Part shown: piece after piece, positions 36,381 through 47,420 of the stretch | Layout of the letters: every line of letters begins with the position of its first letter | How positions within the stretch are numbered: position 1 is the first letter of the stretch | NCBI GenBank assembly: GCA_019188255.1 | Contig: JAETXT010000009.1 | Coordinates: 3,224,001-3,288,000, forward strand | Direction of reading: 5' to 3' | DNA from: Verticillium longisporum | Lineage: Eukaryota; Ascomycota; Sordariomycetes; Glomerellales; Plectosphaerellaceae | Length of the DNA stretch: 64,000 nucleotides | The notes under the pieces: model-generated | What the model was told of the DNA's origin: nothing | What the model saw: the letters and a program-made list of their open reading frames with translations, nothing else | Database searches by the model: none | Made by a program: the position numbers and the translations under genes

Positions 36381-36794
36381 GGCGTCGAGACAAGGGGACG
36401 GAGCCCAGATGGAGCCCAGATGGAGGGGCAATGGGAGCTTGCTATCGAGGGGTGGCGGTGGTGGTGTCTAGGTAGAGTCGATTGACTGTGTTTGGTGTTG
36501 ACGAAGTAGCCGCTGGCCCGTGACATGCTCGCAGGGGATGGCGGGTCCGGCAGTGGAGGACCCTGTACATGGTACGCTGTACATGGTACGCCTCCCTGAC
36601 AGCCACGCCACAGGCTATGTGCTTACATGTACCTCGATATTGCGGCTTGCGAAGGTACATACATGTACTTGGGACTCCCCAACACAACACCATGTTGCAC
36701 CATATCACCATGTCGCCAATAGAATGCACGCCAACACAGGTCACCAAAACCAGACAAGCGCGCCTCGTAGTCAACATGGTATTAGAGTCCCCGA

Positions 36795-36829
36795 GTGCAG
36801 GCCAGAAGTGCAGGCCAGAAGTGCAGGCC
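36795..36829. repeat. 13-bp tandem repeat
   Basis: Units of gtgcaggccagaa begin at 36795, 36808 and 36821; the third is cut after gtgcaggcc. Confidence 0.85.
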
Positions 36830-36977
36830 ACTCCACCAAGCCCAGAGCCCCTCCAAAGCGCGCGTGCCAGCCCTACCAGCATCGCGGCAACCGACGAAAA
36901 CATGGCATCTCGCTACATCTATTCACACAAGTACGCCCCGCTCTACCCATTCGTTGCATTCATGAGGAGCCCCCTTG

Positions 36978-37105
36978 GTCCCTTCCATCATGACCCTTGC
37001 GTGCTCCTTGGTCCCCTTCTGTCATGATCCGTGCTTGTTCGTCCCCTCTATCATGACCCATGCATGCTCGTTCGTCCCCTCTGTCAAATCCTGGCATGCT
37101 CCTTC
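36978..37105. repeat. Four-copy degenerate ~32-bp repeat
   Basis: Units begin with gtccc(c/t)t at 36978, 37011, 37041 and 37074 and carry a tcatgacc-type core and a tgctcgttc-type end. Lengths are 33, 30, 33 and 32 bp. The array ends about 45 bp beyond the stop codon of the finger gene, so it lies in its 3' UTR. Confidence 0.8.
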
Positions 37106-37151
37106 ATCCCCGTCACTCCAAGACCATCGAAAGGTCGTGCCTCTCGAGTCC

Positions 37152-39479
37152 CTATGCTCGCTGCGACATGGCCGTTCCCGGTCGGGGCCCGTGCTGCGAC
37201 ATGCTCGTGCCCGGCCGCGACCCATAGTTGGACATGGCCGTGCCCGGTCGCGCCGTGTGCTGCATCGCCACCGGCGTCGGCGGCGCCGCCATGTCGCCGG
37301 GGTGCGCCTCGAGGTAGTCGGCCAGCTTGTTGAGGTCGCGCCCGTTGGTGTTCATAAAGTGGAAGCACCCGTCGCACATGCGCAGCTCGCACGCCGCGCA
37401 CTTCCACCTGTCCTCGCGGTCCGCCTTGTGACACGTCTGGCACGCCACGGCGTACTTCTTCTGCCGGCTGCGGTTGATGAACCGGTGCTTCTGGTGGCAG
37501 TCCACCATGCTGGGCCTGATCGGCAGCGCCGGGAACACCGCGCCCGCCGCCGCAGGCGTCATGACCGTCGCCGGGAACCGTAGCGCCGCCGGGTTGGGCG
37601 GCGGCAGGTCTTCGACGCGCAGCTCGGGGTACGTGCGCCACTCGGGCGACCGCTGCATGCCGGGATGCGGGCTGCGCAGGCTTGTCGCTTGGGACCTCTT
37701 CTCTCGGAGCGCCGGGGGCTCCAGCGGAAGGCCGGCAGGCCGCTGCTGCTGTGGCCGAGAGCTCGTGGGTGGCCGGAACCCCTGCTGCGGCTGCGACTGC
37801 GGCTGCGACTGCGGCTGCGACTGCGGCTGCGACTGCGGCTGCGGCTGTGGCTGCGGCTGGCCAGATGCGGCAGCGTAGGCGCTCGAGGGACTGGCGATGG
37901 CGTCCTGGGCGACAATAGGCGTAGAGAGTGCCGGGGGAAAGGGCTCGGCGTTTGTGATGCCGGGACCTTCCGTGCGAATCTGCGGCAGGCTTTTTGTGCT
38001 GTGTAGGTCACGCCCGCCGATGGCCTTGCGCTGAATAGACGGCTTGGCCTGCGGCTTGGGACCGGCCAGTTGCTCTTCGGAGGGCGGGTGTGGTGATGGC
38101 GCCGGCGAGAGGGGCGAGACGACGCCATCAACAAGTGGGGTCCGAATATCTTGCGTCTGATATTCGGGCGTCGGCAGGCGTGGCACCTGATCAAGAGCCG
38201 AGTCGCTCATCGACACCAGGCCACCATGTCCCTGCTGTTGACTGCCCACACTTCGCTGGTCACGCAGGTTCAGGTGCGAAAGTTTGATCTTGAGTTTAGA
38301 TGCTTCGTTGCCCATTTCGTCGCTGTTGGGTGTGACATTGGTCTTGTCACCGTGTGAGTGTGAGTATGCGTGCTCAGTGCCTGTCACGGAGTATGCGTGT
38401 TCAGTGCCTGTCACTGAGTATGCGTGTTCAGCGCCTGCCACGGGTGCGGGTGCCGGTGCCGGTGCAGGTGCAGGCGCGGGTGCAGGGGCGCGTGAATGTG
38501 AGTTTGCGTGCGAGGCGTGTGACAATGAATTTGTTGCCGTGCCTTTGCTGGGGACTTGTGGCGCGTGAGATGTGTGTAAAGGAAGCTGGGAGGCAGCGGT
38601 CGATCCATGACTGTTGGTTAGTTTTAGCTCGGGCATCTGTATGTCACGATCTGACTTTCCAGAGCGTCGGCGCCAGAGCTGGTCCCTTTGTGGGGACGAG
38701 GGCATGATGGTCGTCGGGCCGCCAGCAGTCGGCACCCGCACAGAGTCTTTTCGGGGTGGAAACGGCTTGCGACCCTCCTCGACGACAAATGGTTGTGAGG
38801 GCAGGCCCTTGCCAAAAATAAGGTCGCGAGATGATTCTTGCAGTCGTCCTCTGGGCACTTCGTACTCCTGGGGTACGGACGGCAGCGGTGTCAAACCGTC
38901 CTTCCTGCCACCGCGGACCTCTTCTTGCGGCGACATGGTCACTGCCGAATATCGTTGGCTTCCTGCGCCGTCCGATGATCTGATAATGGACTCTCCTGCA
39001 GAGCTCCTCGAATACGCCGACAACAAGCTGCCTATGCTGTCCGTTGGCGATGCGGGTGGCGGCGCTTCCGCCGTGGGAGGCTCCGTCTTGGTTGGTAATG
39101 ACGCCGTCGCGTCGGCCTTGGAGGGGACGACGGGTCGTCTGGGAATGGACATGGGTGGCGGTGGCGGCGGCAGAGTTGATCTGGCAGACTGCGAGGGGGA
39201 GAGCTGTGATGAGGGCGGAGGTCGAGGCTCGGGCTGCAAAGGCGACATGGGCGATGACTTGTCAAGCAGTGGCGTCGCCGTGGGCAGGACAGGTTTTCTG
39301 ACGGGCTTGCGGGCGAGGAGTTTGGGTAGCCGAGGCACGGAGGGCAGCTGCTTCGAGGGCGGACGGGTGGTATCGACGGGGACGGGACGCGAGGCATCAT
39401 GGGCAGAGGGAGGGGTGGGCAGGGCTTTTGAGAAGCGCGAGCGGCCGCGATCCCCCGCGGAAGGTTCGGCGCGCAGCAT
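37152..39479 (-). CDS. Disordered protein with a C-terminal Cys/His zinc finger
   Basis: Single exon, 775 aa from the ATG at 39479 (MLRAEPSAGD); the frame upstream offers only a GTG. Most of the protein is Pro/Ser-rich and disordered. It has a PA-dipeptide run, three TEHAYSVTG-like repeats and a Gln-Pro/Gln-Ser run (about 545-570) encoded by a GC-rich dodecamer repeat. A compact Cys/His module sits at about 661-706: CHQKHRF, then CQTCHKADRED, WKCAACELRMCDGCF. The pattern (CxxC-CxxC-CxxC with an early His) suggests a two-zinc finger of B-box or ZZ type. The last 33 residues repeat RPGT(A/S)MS three times. I do not recognise a named family; a scaffold role through the finger is a guess. Confidence 0.72.
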   Translation of the reverse strand: MLRAEPSAGDRGRSRFSKALPTPPSAHDASRPVPVDTTRPPSKQLPSVPRLPKLLARKPVRKPVLPTATPLLDKSSPMSPLQPEPRPPPSSQLSPSQSARSTLPPPPPPMSIPRRPVVPSKADATASLPTKTEPPTAEAPPPASPTDSIGSLLSAYSRSSAGESIIRSSDGAGSQRYSAVTMSPQEEVRGGRKDGLTPLPSVPQEYEVPRGRLQESSRDLIFGKGLPSQPFVVEEGRKPFPPRKDSVRVPTAGGPTTIMPSSPQRDQLWRRRSGKSDRDIQMPELKLTNSHGSTAASQLPLHTSHAPQVPSKGTATNSLSHASHANSHSRAPAPAPAPAPAPAPAPVAGAEHAYSVTGTEHAYSVTGTEHAYSHSHGDKTNVTPNSDEMGNEASKLKIKLSHLNLRDQRSVGSQQQGHGGLVSMSDSALDQVPRLPTPEYQTQDIRTPLVDGVVSPLSPAPSPHPPSEEQLAGPKPQAKPSIQRKAIGGRDLHSTKSLPQIRTEGPGITNAEPFPPALSTPIVAQDAIASPSSAYAAASGQPQPQPQPQSQPQSQPQSQPQSQPQQGFRPPTSSRPQQQRPAGLPLEPPALREKRSQATSLRSPHPGMQRSPEWRTYPELRVEDLPPPNPAALRFPATVMTPAAAGAVFPALPIRPSMVDCHQKHRFINRSRQKKYAVACQTCHKADREDRWKCAACELRMCDGCFHFMNTNGRDLNKLADYLEAHPGDMAAPPTPVAMQHTARPGTAMSNYGSRPGTSMSQHGPRPGTAMSQRA

Positions 39480-39690
39480 GACTGTGACGGCCGAGTCAGG
39501 GAGAGTTTGTGTGCGCACTCTACTGCGATCTCGTTCTCGTTCTCGTCTTGTCTCTCCTATGGCGGGTCCGTCGCAGTGGTATTGCGTGGTGGTGAAACGG
39601 CAGAACGTGGCCGAGGTGGGACGAGGACGATCGGACGAAGAGCAGCACTATGCGTCGGTACTGCCTTTGACTGGTGGTCTTGTTGATGAT

Positions 39691-39714
39691 GGTGGTGGTG
39701 GTGGTGGTGGTGGT
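39691..39714. repeat. (GGT)n trinucleotide repeat
   Basis: Eight consecutive ggt triplets in the upstream region of the finger gene. Confidence 0.9.
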
Positions 39715-40351
39715 CGGGCTGAGCGGCGGATCCCCGTGCGGGTGCTTGATTATGCGTGTCAGACCAAGCTGCGATGAGCCAGCATCCAGGGTCGTGGGCA
39801 AGGGGCGCCGGTGTCACAGTGGCAGGTTCTGTGTCCTGCAGAGTGCTGCAGAGGGGAGCCTTGCTGCAGAGGGGAGGAGCCGCAGGTCAGGGTCGAGGTA
39901 GATGGAGGTTTGAGGTTGAGGACGAAAAAGAAAAAGCAAGCCGGTTGTAGCGAGTGGACCGCCACCAAGGCGCCAGAGGTGACGATGACAGGGCTCCTCG
40001 CGAGGGTGGATGCGACGCGGCGTGGTTACTGTGCCTGTTGAGGTGGAGGAGGAGGAGGAGGAGTGGCCCAAGGTCGAAGAATGGATGAATCTGGGGCGGC
40101 GGTCCCTCGTCAGACTCTGCTCCGAGAGTCAGGATGGTGTGGTGGATTTGGCAAGTCTCGAGATGGAGGATATTGGAGATGAGCAACCCCACTTCGGGCT
40201 GGCGGGGAGTTGGCAAGATGCCATCTTCTTTCTTGCTTGGCCTTGGTGGGAGCGACGACGAGGAAGAGGCCGCCCCGATGATGATCGACAGCGCTGGCCG
40301 ACCAAGCCCCAAGCCACCCAAGGTGTGCCTCCGGGTGCCAAGTGCTGCTCC

Positions 40352-40437
40352 CCAAGGCCCCAGGCCCGAGGCCCTAAAGGCCCCAGACCCGAGGCCCTAC
40401 CATGTAAAGGCCCCAAAGGCCCCAAAGGCCCCAAATG
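40352..40437. repeat. AAGGCCCC/GAGGCCC minisatellite
   Basis: Repeated aaggccccaaaggcccc and caggcccgaggccct units, purely G/C/A rich. They create a false Pro/Lys/Gly-rich open frame. Confidence 0.8.
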
Positions 40438-41946
40438 CTCAAATGCTCAGATGCCCCACCACGCAGGAACGAATGACGACTTCCTTCAGCGCGCGACCCA
40501 GGCAAGCCAGGATGTGGTGGCAGGGGAGACCCCTCCAACACTGGTGGCTGTGGCTCATGCTGAAACAACCAATGCCAGCCAACCTTTGGACGCTGTCTTC
40601 TTTTTTTTTTTTTTTTTTTGCCTCTGGAGGCTTCCTTGTTGCGTTGGAGGGGGAGAAGGCCTGCCTGTCTGCTGTTCGCCTCACCCTCCAAGTCACCCCC
40701 TCGTTCACACGATGATTTGGCGTCACTCTACCAATTGCACGTCGATAAACATCGATAGTAAGCACAGCGAAGATGCTGGATGCCATCAACAGATCAACAT
40801 CAATTCGCCTGTTTCGAAAAAATGGAAAATGAGAAAGAAGAAAGACGGACTAGCCGGTGCCCACCACGCACAATGGCAACGGATGCTTCGGAATGCGATT
40901 ACTACCAGGACATGCCCTTCTTGGAACGCCATCCACTTCACCACATCCTGCCCTGGTACCTATCAATAGACCCAGGTCGACGTCGCCAGGAACGCGGGAC
41001 GGTGTCAGGGTCTCATCCCATGTCTCATCTCCCTTCATGGTCGTCCACCCGCCACTCCCAAAGCCTCGATCGGCGCCTCTGGCAACCTTCCATTCTGATG
41101 CTGTCTGTCACTGCGGCTACCTGGTTGAGCTGCCGACTTGTACGTACCTGTACAGTACCTAGGTATCCAACAACTTGGACTTCCCATTGGTACATGTGCT
41201 GTAATGACAGCGTCGCGTTTGTGTGCCACAAGTGCGACGTCACAGGCAGGCTACTGACTCGAAGCGTAATGCTGTGAGCGCCGTACATGTACAGCATCGC
41301 AATAGTCGAGGCCAGGAGGTTTGCCTCGAAGACGAGCTGTTGTGTTCCCGCAAACTCCCCTTCGACTTTGACCCACCTGGCTCGCTGCATGGCCCATTTC
41401 CTCTTCAGCCTCTTCACATGCGCCCGTCCTCCTCGTCGACCTCTTGCTGATTTCTCTACTCTTCTCTCTCTGGTGCGCAACGTGCCACGGATCGTATCTC
41501 GACTTCCAAGTGTCACGGTCCAGCATGAGGCATGAGAGCATGCGCCAACGCGTCTTCACGTGATCGTGCTTCAGACCCGAAATGAACATGCACTGCTCTG
41601 CTACCATTGGCTCACTTGGGATGACGCTTTCCATGGTGGGGTGGTGGCTTCAGTGATGTGATCAATCGTCTTACAGATTCAGACAGACGTCTACAGAATA
41701 TGGAAAGGTGAGAGCCTGCATTTATCAGAACCCTCCGGTCCATCGTCTTGCGATTGCTATCTGGCCCTCCCAGCACAGCAGGCCCTCTTCCGTTTTTTTT
41801 TTCTTCTTCCTTCTCCAATTGGGTCTGACATGCACAGATGCGAATTGAGACGCCTCGGAATCTCTAGGCACGCGTATCGTTGAACCGTCTGGTCGACGCA
41901 GCAACATTGTGTCTGACCCGAGGGCAACCCCCAAAATCTCCCCATC

Positions 41947-43716
41947 ATGGCCACCATGACGGGCGAATCCGCGCCCATCGTGCCGGACGCACCATCCGAG
42001 ACGTCGCCTCTGCTTGGCCCCGAGATTGGACGTGTGAGGGCCGGTTCCGAGGATGCTAGCAGCACTGCAGTGTCAACCCAGTCACCAAACGATGACGAGC
42101 ATGTTCAAGGCAAGCCACGGTCGGCCAACAAGATGCAAGTGATCATATTGGCCGTAGGCATTGGTGTAAGGAGACATGAAGGCAACACGAGCAGCAACCA
42201 AGTACTGACATGGGCAGATCTTTCTCTCTGCCGTTGACCAACTCCTCACCCTGGCAACATATGCCAAGATTGGCTCTGAACTTCAGGCCCTGAACAACAC
42301 AAGCTGGATAGCCACGGCGTGCGCTCCCCGCCAGACATGGTCCATTATTTACATCACGGCTAATTTTGTCCTAGGTACTTCATCACGCTCACCAGCACAC
42401 AGCCGCTGTATGGCAGGCTGTCTGACATCTTTGGCCGCAAAGAGTGCCTCCTCTTCTCTTACACAATCTTTGGTCTCGGTTGCCTCGGCTGTGGTCTCGC
42501 CCAGAATTTCACGCAACTCTGCGTCGCCCGCGCCATTGGCGGCATCGGTGGCGGTGGCATGAACAGCGTTGTCAGCATCCTCATGAGTGACATTGTGCCC
42601 CTTCGAGACCGCGGCCTCTGGCAGGGCTACATCAACATCATCTTCGCCGCTGGCACCTCGACCGGCGCGCCCCTCGGCGGTCTCCTTGCCGATTCGATCG
42701 GTTGGCGCTGGTCCTTCCTCGGCCAGGTTCCCATCTGTGCCGCTGCCTTTATTGCAGTCTACTTCGTCCTCGATCTCCCCAGGACCGATCATTCCCACTG
42801 GCGTGCCAAGATTGCTCGCATCGACTTTCTCGGCGCTGCCACCCTCGTGTCGGCTGTCGTTGCTCTCCTCGTTGGCCTCGATGCGGGCTCCAACCAGGGC
42901 TGGGGCCACCCCCTGACCCTGACAACCCTCGCCTTGACGCCTGTCCTGTTTGCCGCGTTCATCGGCGTCGAGATGCGCATCGCGTCGCACCCCTTCGCGC
43001 CGGGCCACATCATCTTCGACCGCTCGCTCTTCGCCTGCTACCTGACCAACTTTTTCGGCGTAGCGGGCCACATCACCACCATTTTCAACCTGCCCCTCTT
43101 CTTCCAAGTCGTGCAGGGCGCCTCCGCAACCCGCGCCGGCACCCTCCTCGTGCCCCCCATGATCGCCTCCGTCATAGCCTCCCTCGGCGCCGGCTTCATC
43201 ATCCGCCGTACCGGCCGCTACTACGCGCTGACCGTCGTCTCCGTCGGCCTCCTCCTGCTGGCCGTTGTCCCGACCGCCATCTCGGCCCACGTCGCATCGA
43301 CATCCGGCGTCGTGGCCGGCCTCGTCCTCATCTCACTCGGCGCCGGCTCGGGCATCACGACCACCCTCGTCGCCCTCCTCTCCAACGCCGCACCCGAGGA
43401 CAGCGCCGTCGTCGTCGCCTGCAGCTACCTCTTCCGCTCCCTCGGCAGCAGCATCGGCGTCAGCGTCAGCGCCGCCGTCCTGCAGCAGGTCCTCCGCGAC
43501 GAGCTCGCCGCCCGCCTCGGCGCCGGCGCCGACGGCGTCATCGAGCGCGTCCGCGAGAGCCTCGACTACATCCACGAGCTGCCGCCGGGGCTCGCCGCCG
43601 AGGTCCGCCACAGCTACCGCGTCGCCACCGTCGGCGCCATGGTGCCCACGGCGGCCTTTCTCGTGCTGGCCTTTGCCGCGGCCTTGTTCATCAAGGAGAA
43701 GACGTTGGAAAAGTGA
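41947..43716 (+). CDS. MFS transporter, vacuolar basic amino acid permease type
   Basis: Exons 41947-42165, 42218-42318 and 42375-43716, introns of 52 and 56 nt, 553 aa. A hydrophilic N-terminus (about 65 aa, with the ETSPLLGPE segment common in vacuolar members) is followed by 12-14 predicted membrane segments. MFS signatures are present: TAYFITLTSTQPLYGRLSD with GRLSDIFGRK (motif A, loop 2-3), ARAIGGIGGGGM, and RGLWQGYINIIFAAGTSTG then GAPLGGLLADSIGWRW (motif C region). The subfamily resembles DHA2-type Vba/Fnx1 vacuolar transporters that move basic amino acids (family knowledge). The dileucine-like SPLL near the N-terminus fits vacuolar targeting. Substrate remains inferred; a drug-exporter assignment is the main alternative. 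Confidence 0.87.
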
Positions 43717-44591
43717 CGGACCACCGTACGCCCTCCCGGCATGGCCATTGTGCCGGTTTGCCAGTCTAAGGAATTTGCATGATCCCAGAAGGTTCTCGTA
43801 TGCAAGATTTCTCGTATGAGCGGGGTCCCCTCCCCACGACATCTGCTCGGGTAGTTCAAAACAACGAAAGCGACGAAACACAATGGGTTCTGGAATGTCC
43901 CTTGCTAGACGAACAATCTCAGCCTCTGTTGTGACTCCCGACCCACGAATCCGCGTGACACGTGCCAACAAGGCAGGCGACGCAACCTGACCAGGGCGGG
44001 CGTCCTTTGTTCTCGTCTTTCCGCCATGACGTCCGATGGTTCCGTGTCTTATCAGCCCTATGTCCGAGTCATATCCCCCCTCCCCCCTCAAATTTTGACA
44101 TCATCCCGTCCCAGTCATAGCTCCTAGACCTTGCTTCGTCCAATGGCGTTTAAGTTTTGCCCGCTGAATTGTCCTAGCCCATCTCCCCCCCAGAAAAGAC
44201 ATCAAGATAGGACACGGCGGAAACGAATAGAATCATCTAGCAGCGTGGAGAACAGGGAGTTTGTAGGTAATCGCTCTGTATTCAAATGGCCACTATCTAA
44301 TTTGCGCCGCGGATTCTACTGCGCCGTGCTGTATGTAGGCCTTGTCCACCAGCCCCGGGCGTCGTTCATGACTCGTGATTGTGATGTGCTATGATTGTTG
44401 GTGTTATTTTTCGTTTTTTTTTTTTCGTCTTGTCCCGAGGCCAGGCAGATAGATGTCCAATATCGTCCGACCGCGGGAGTCCTCGTTCTGGAAGAGAGTG
44501 CCAGGCGGAGGACCCGTGGGTATCCTGTGTTTTTCATCTTGTGCGTGTGCTGACCACCCGCCCCGTCTCCTCCTGGGCCAAGGGCCCACCC
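43717..44591. other. Spacer between convergent genes
   Basis: 3' regions of the MFS gene and the lactonase gene. Apart from short homopolymers (T11 near 44414-44425) nothing was recognised. Confidence 0.6.
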
Positions 44592-45374
44592 CTACAGGAA
44601 GCTTCTCCGCGGGAAGGCAACGCCCTCGACGGCGGCATTGTCGACGAACCAGCTGGCGCGATCGCCGGCGCCCTCGTTGACGAGGGTGCAGGGCAGACAG
44701 CTGGTCTCGTCAATGATTTGCTACATAATCTCCATGATGGCACGGCCCGTGGCTACCATAGAGACCTAGACGGCGTGGGTGACGACGGGCAGGGTCAGGG
44801 TGACGCGCTTCGGAGGGGGCTTCGGGGAGTCCTCGATGGGCGATACCCAGGCGGACGTTTCGCGCAGGAGATCGTGACCGGGGAACAGCGAGCAGGTGTG
44901 GCCGTCGGGCCCGCAGCCGAGGAGCAGGAGGTCAAAGATGGGGAGGCGAACGCTGTCGCGCGAGGCGAAGCTCGTGACGAGGGTCTGTTCGTATTGATCG
45001 GCGAGCTCTTGGGTATCATCGAGGTGCGTCACATCGATGGGGTGCACCTTGGGCTGGCCCTGGTCGGTGGGGATCTTGTCGAGGAGCTCCGACTTGAGGA
45101 GGGCGTAGTTGGAATCTTCGTGGTCGAGGGGCACGGCGCGCTCGTCGGCGAAGAAGATCTCCCACTTGGAGAACTCGACGACATCGTCAGAGCCGCTGGA
45201 CGGGGCGAGGAGGGCCTGCGCGAGGGTCTTGGGCAGAGAGCCGCCCGAGACGGCCACCTTGAAGACGTCATGACGATTGAGGCCAGCGTTTTGCGCCTGG
45301 ATCACGTAGGACCGTAGAGCGGGTGCGAGGGCGCCGACATCGGGGAAGGCGTAGAGATTGGCTTGCTTGCCCAT
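44592..45374 (-). pseudogene. 6-phosphogluconolactonase with two in-frame TAG codons
   Basis: A 261-codon frame matching the oxidative pentose phosphate enzyme that hydrolyses 6-phosphogluconolactone. Residues 1-202 are intact: AVSGGSLPKT (43-48 core), FFADERAVPLDHEDSNY, and LLLGCGPDGHTCSLFPG, including the catalytic histidine. In the same frame a TAG occurs at codon 203 (44768-44766) and another at codon 218 (44723-44721). Homology continues between and beyond them (VATG, then LPCTLVNEGAGDRASWFVDN and VEGVAFPRRSFL) to a normal TAG at 44592. Between the two stops the sequence is diverged (GRAIMEIM). A 51-nt phase-0 intron (donor gtctag, acceptor atgtag) would remove both stops, but its donor is poor, no branch site is evident and it would delete the conserved VATG strand. 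Nonsense mutation is more likely. The enzyme would be truncated at 202 aa. Confidence 0.75.
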
Positions 45375-45490
45375 GATTTTTGGGGTGGGATGGTTGTTTA
45401 CCGGTGGTAGGTGTGTGGCGGGGTGTGGATGGGTGACGGCTAACGGGAGTTGGACGGTGACGTGGGGTTACAGAAAAGATCTGCCACCAC

Positions 45491-45517
45491 GAAGAGAGAG
45501 AGAGAGAGAGAGAGAGG
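45491..45517. repeat. (GA)n microsatellite
   Basis: About thirteen GA units, about 120 bp upstream of the lactonase start. Confidence 0.9.
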
Positions 45518-47379
45518 GAGGGAGGGAGAGAGGTTCAGTGGTGAGTCGGTGAGGAGAGAAAGACTTTGGGGAACGGTTGTGCGACGGTAGCTGAGGCGCT
45601 GAGGTGACCAAAGGAAGAATGACGGCGGGGAGAGGAAGAGTTGGAGTGCAAGTGAGTATCAAACAGAGGGAACGTCCTGAGGAAACAACAATTTAGGTAG
45701 GAAGTGACGATGGAAAACCGGTGGGGTGGCTGTGGTGGTGTGTGCAGGTGCAGGTGCACTCGGTGGTGGGTGCTCGAAGTCACTGGTAGCAGCAGAGAGG
45801 GGTGGCCAGCATGAGATGAGGTAGGAGTGACGACTGACGACTGACGGGCGCGGGCGCGGGATTTTGTGGCTCGTGCAAATCAAAATGGCTTGATACTGAC
45901 AGCTAGGACAGCTAGAGGGGGTTCCGAGGCCGAGGTGGGGTGGTTGGCGGTGTCTTGTGCTTCCCTGGCGGGCGTGCTGGCCGAAAGGTACGCCGACAGG
46001 TACGAAGTAAAGTGGTGAGGGCACAAGCAATCATCAATCAATCAACACACAGCACTCGCAGGTTTCTGCCCCTCCAGAAGGTAAGGTACCTATCATGGGT
46101 GGTCCATTCGCACCTGATGCCATCCGCCAACGTCTCCCCACCCCGCCCACTCTCTTCTTATGCTTGTGCCTGAGGGCCTCTTTTGTGTCCGTCACTTGCT
46201 GTTCCGGGTGGAAGCAGGTACAGGCTCCGTCCACGGTACCTCACCTCGCTTATCTCACCAACGGAAAGGCTAAAGGGCCAACGGACCGAAATCAACCTGT
46301 CCGTCGGATGAGATGCCCAAGGGAGCCTACGGCGAAATATTGCTTAATGACTGACCTACCGTCTACCTGCCGTCATCCAACCGGCCTGCCCACTGTGCTG
46401 TATCAGCCCACTCCCCGAACCTGCCGAGTGAAGCACGACATGAGGGGCCAAGTCAACGATCAATGGGAACGTCAGAAGCGGGAGATGGGCACGCCGCAGT
46501 CTTCGCTATCACGCCCCTGTCGCGCCCGGCCCCCCTGGACGACAAGGACCCATTGATATGCTGCAAAGTAGGCCTGAGACTTTGCGCGTCTTCGCCTTTT
46601 GGGCCTTGCATTCTGTGCAGGCGAGCCGAGATCGACTGTGATCAATGGACGGTTTAAAAAGCGTCCCGAAAGCTTGCAACGATGTCCGAGGCCGCCGTGG
46701 TGCACCTGGATCCATAGCTGCCTGATCCTCGCCATCTCGCCCATCCAACAGCGAGCGCCGTGGTGTCCTGGAAGCCATGGCAGTAACGCTTCGCAGGGAC
46801 ACCTTCTGACCCTGTGCTTTTTTTTTTTGTTGGCCCCAGGGCTCCCAGCATCTTCAAAGCTGTGGCTGCCACGTGGGAGGCTCGAGGATTGGGCCGTCGC
46901 CATTGCGGCCTTGACGTTGGATACGTTAGTGCAAGTAGGCATTCGGGGTCTCGATTCATTGTGCGGATTGGCAAGTCAGAGATCGCCGAGGCTCAAGTTC
47001 CATGTGCGATGCCCGAAGAAGTTTGTAGAGCTCAGCGGGCAGAAAGAGGTGCTTGTGACGATGACGTCGGTGGGACCCCAGACGGCTCGTTGAGCGTACT
47101 ATGTACGTGCGCCCTCTCTGTCATCTATCACCTCAGCACGACTACGTACCTCTACACGTATAAGGTTGGGTAGGCCCAACGATCAGGTCTCTACCGTCTG
47201 TGAGACATTAAGGCTGACTCGAATGAACCCATTCTGGCCCTTCTGGTTGGACAATCCTGTCAAAGAGACTTGCAAAATGGACCTGCAAAAGGAAATACGT
47301 CGGGTCAATCCATCTTGGTAGGCGGGAGCGAGAGGCCAACCAGCTTTTACAGGCAGGCAGGGTCCTGTAGTCCTGTGGT

Positions 47380-47420
47380 GCAGGTGCAAGTGCACGTGCA
47401 AGTGCAAGTGCGAGTGCAAC
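47380..47420. repeat. (GTGCAA/G) hexamer repeat
   Basis: Six to seven degenerate units of gtgcaa, gtgcag, gtgcac and gtgcga in non-coding DNA. Confidence 0.75.

Larger units (their letters stand above)
36381..37151. other. Spacer with tandem repeats between two minus-strand genes
   Basis: Promoter of the GC-rich gene and 3' region of the Cys-rich finger gene. It holds duplicated gtacatggtacgc units (36566-36591), a 13-bp tandem repeat and a four-copy degenerate repeat, both listed separately. Confidence 0.6.
39480..41946. other. Divergent promoter region before the MFS gene
   Basis: About 2.5 kb. The open frame at 40010-40969 is a repeat-driven artefact. It contains a GGT run, a ggccccaaa-type minisatellite and a T19 run (40601-40619). 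A tacctaggta motif occurs near 41156. No coding gene is supported. Confidence 0.55.

Noticed and set aside
34635..36393. Long overlapping open frames antisense and out of frame to the GC-rich gene
   Set aside because: They result from GC-rich third positions; translations are Arg/Pro or Gly/Arg-rich with no domain, and the sense frame has the natural start and composition.
40010..40969. 319-codon plus-strand frame
   Set aside because: Built from a ggcccc minisatellite and a T19 run (poly-Phe), with no domain or codon bias.
46599..47093. 165-codon frame in the lactonase-SET spacer
   Set aside because: Contains a T-run and shows no homology-like pattern.
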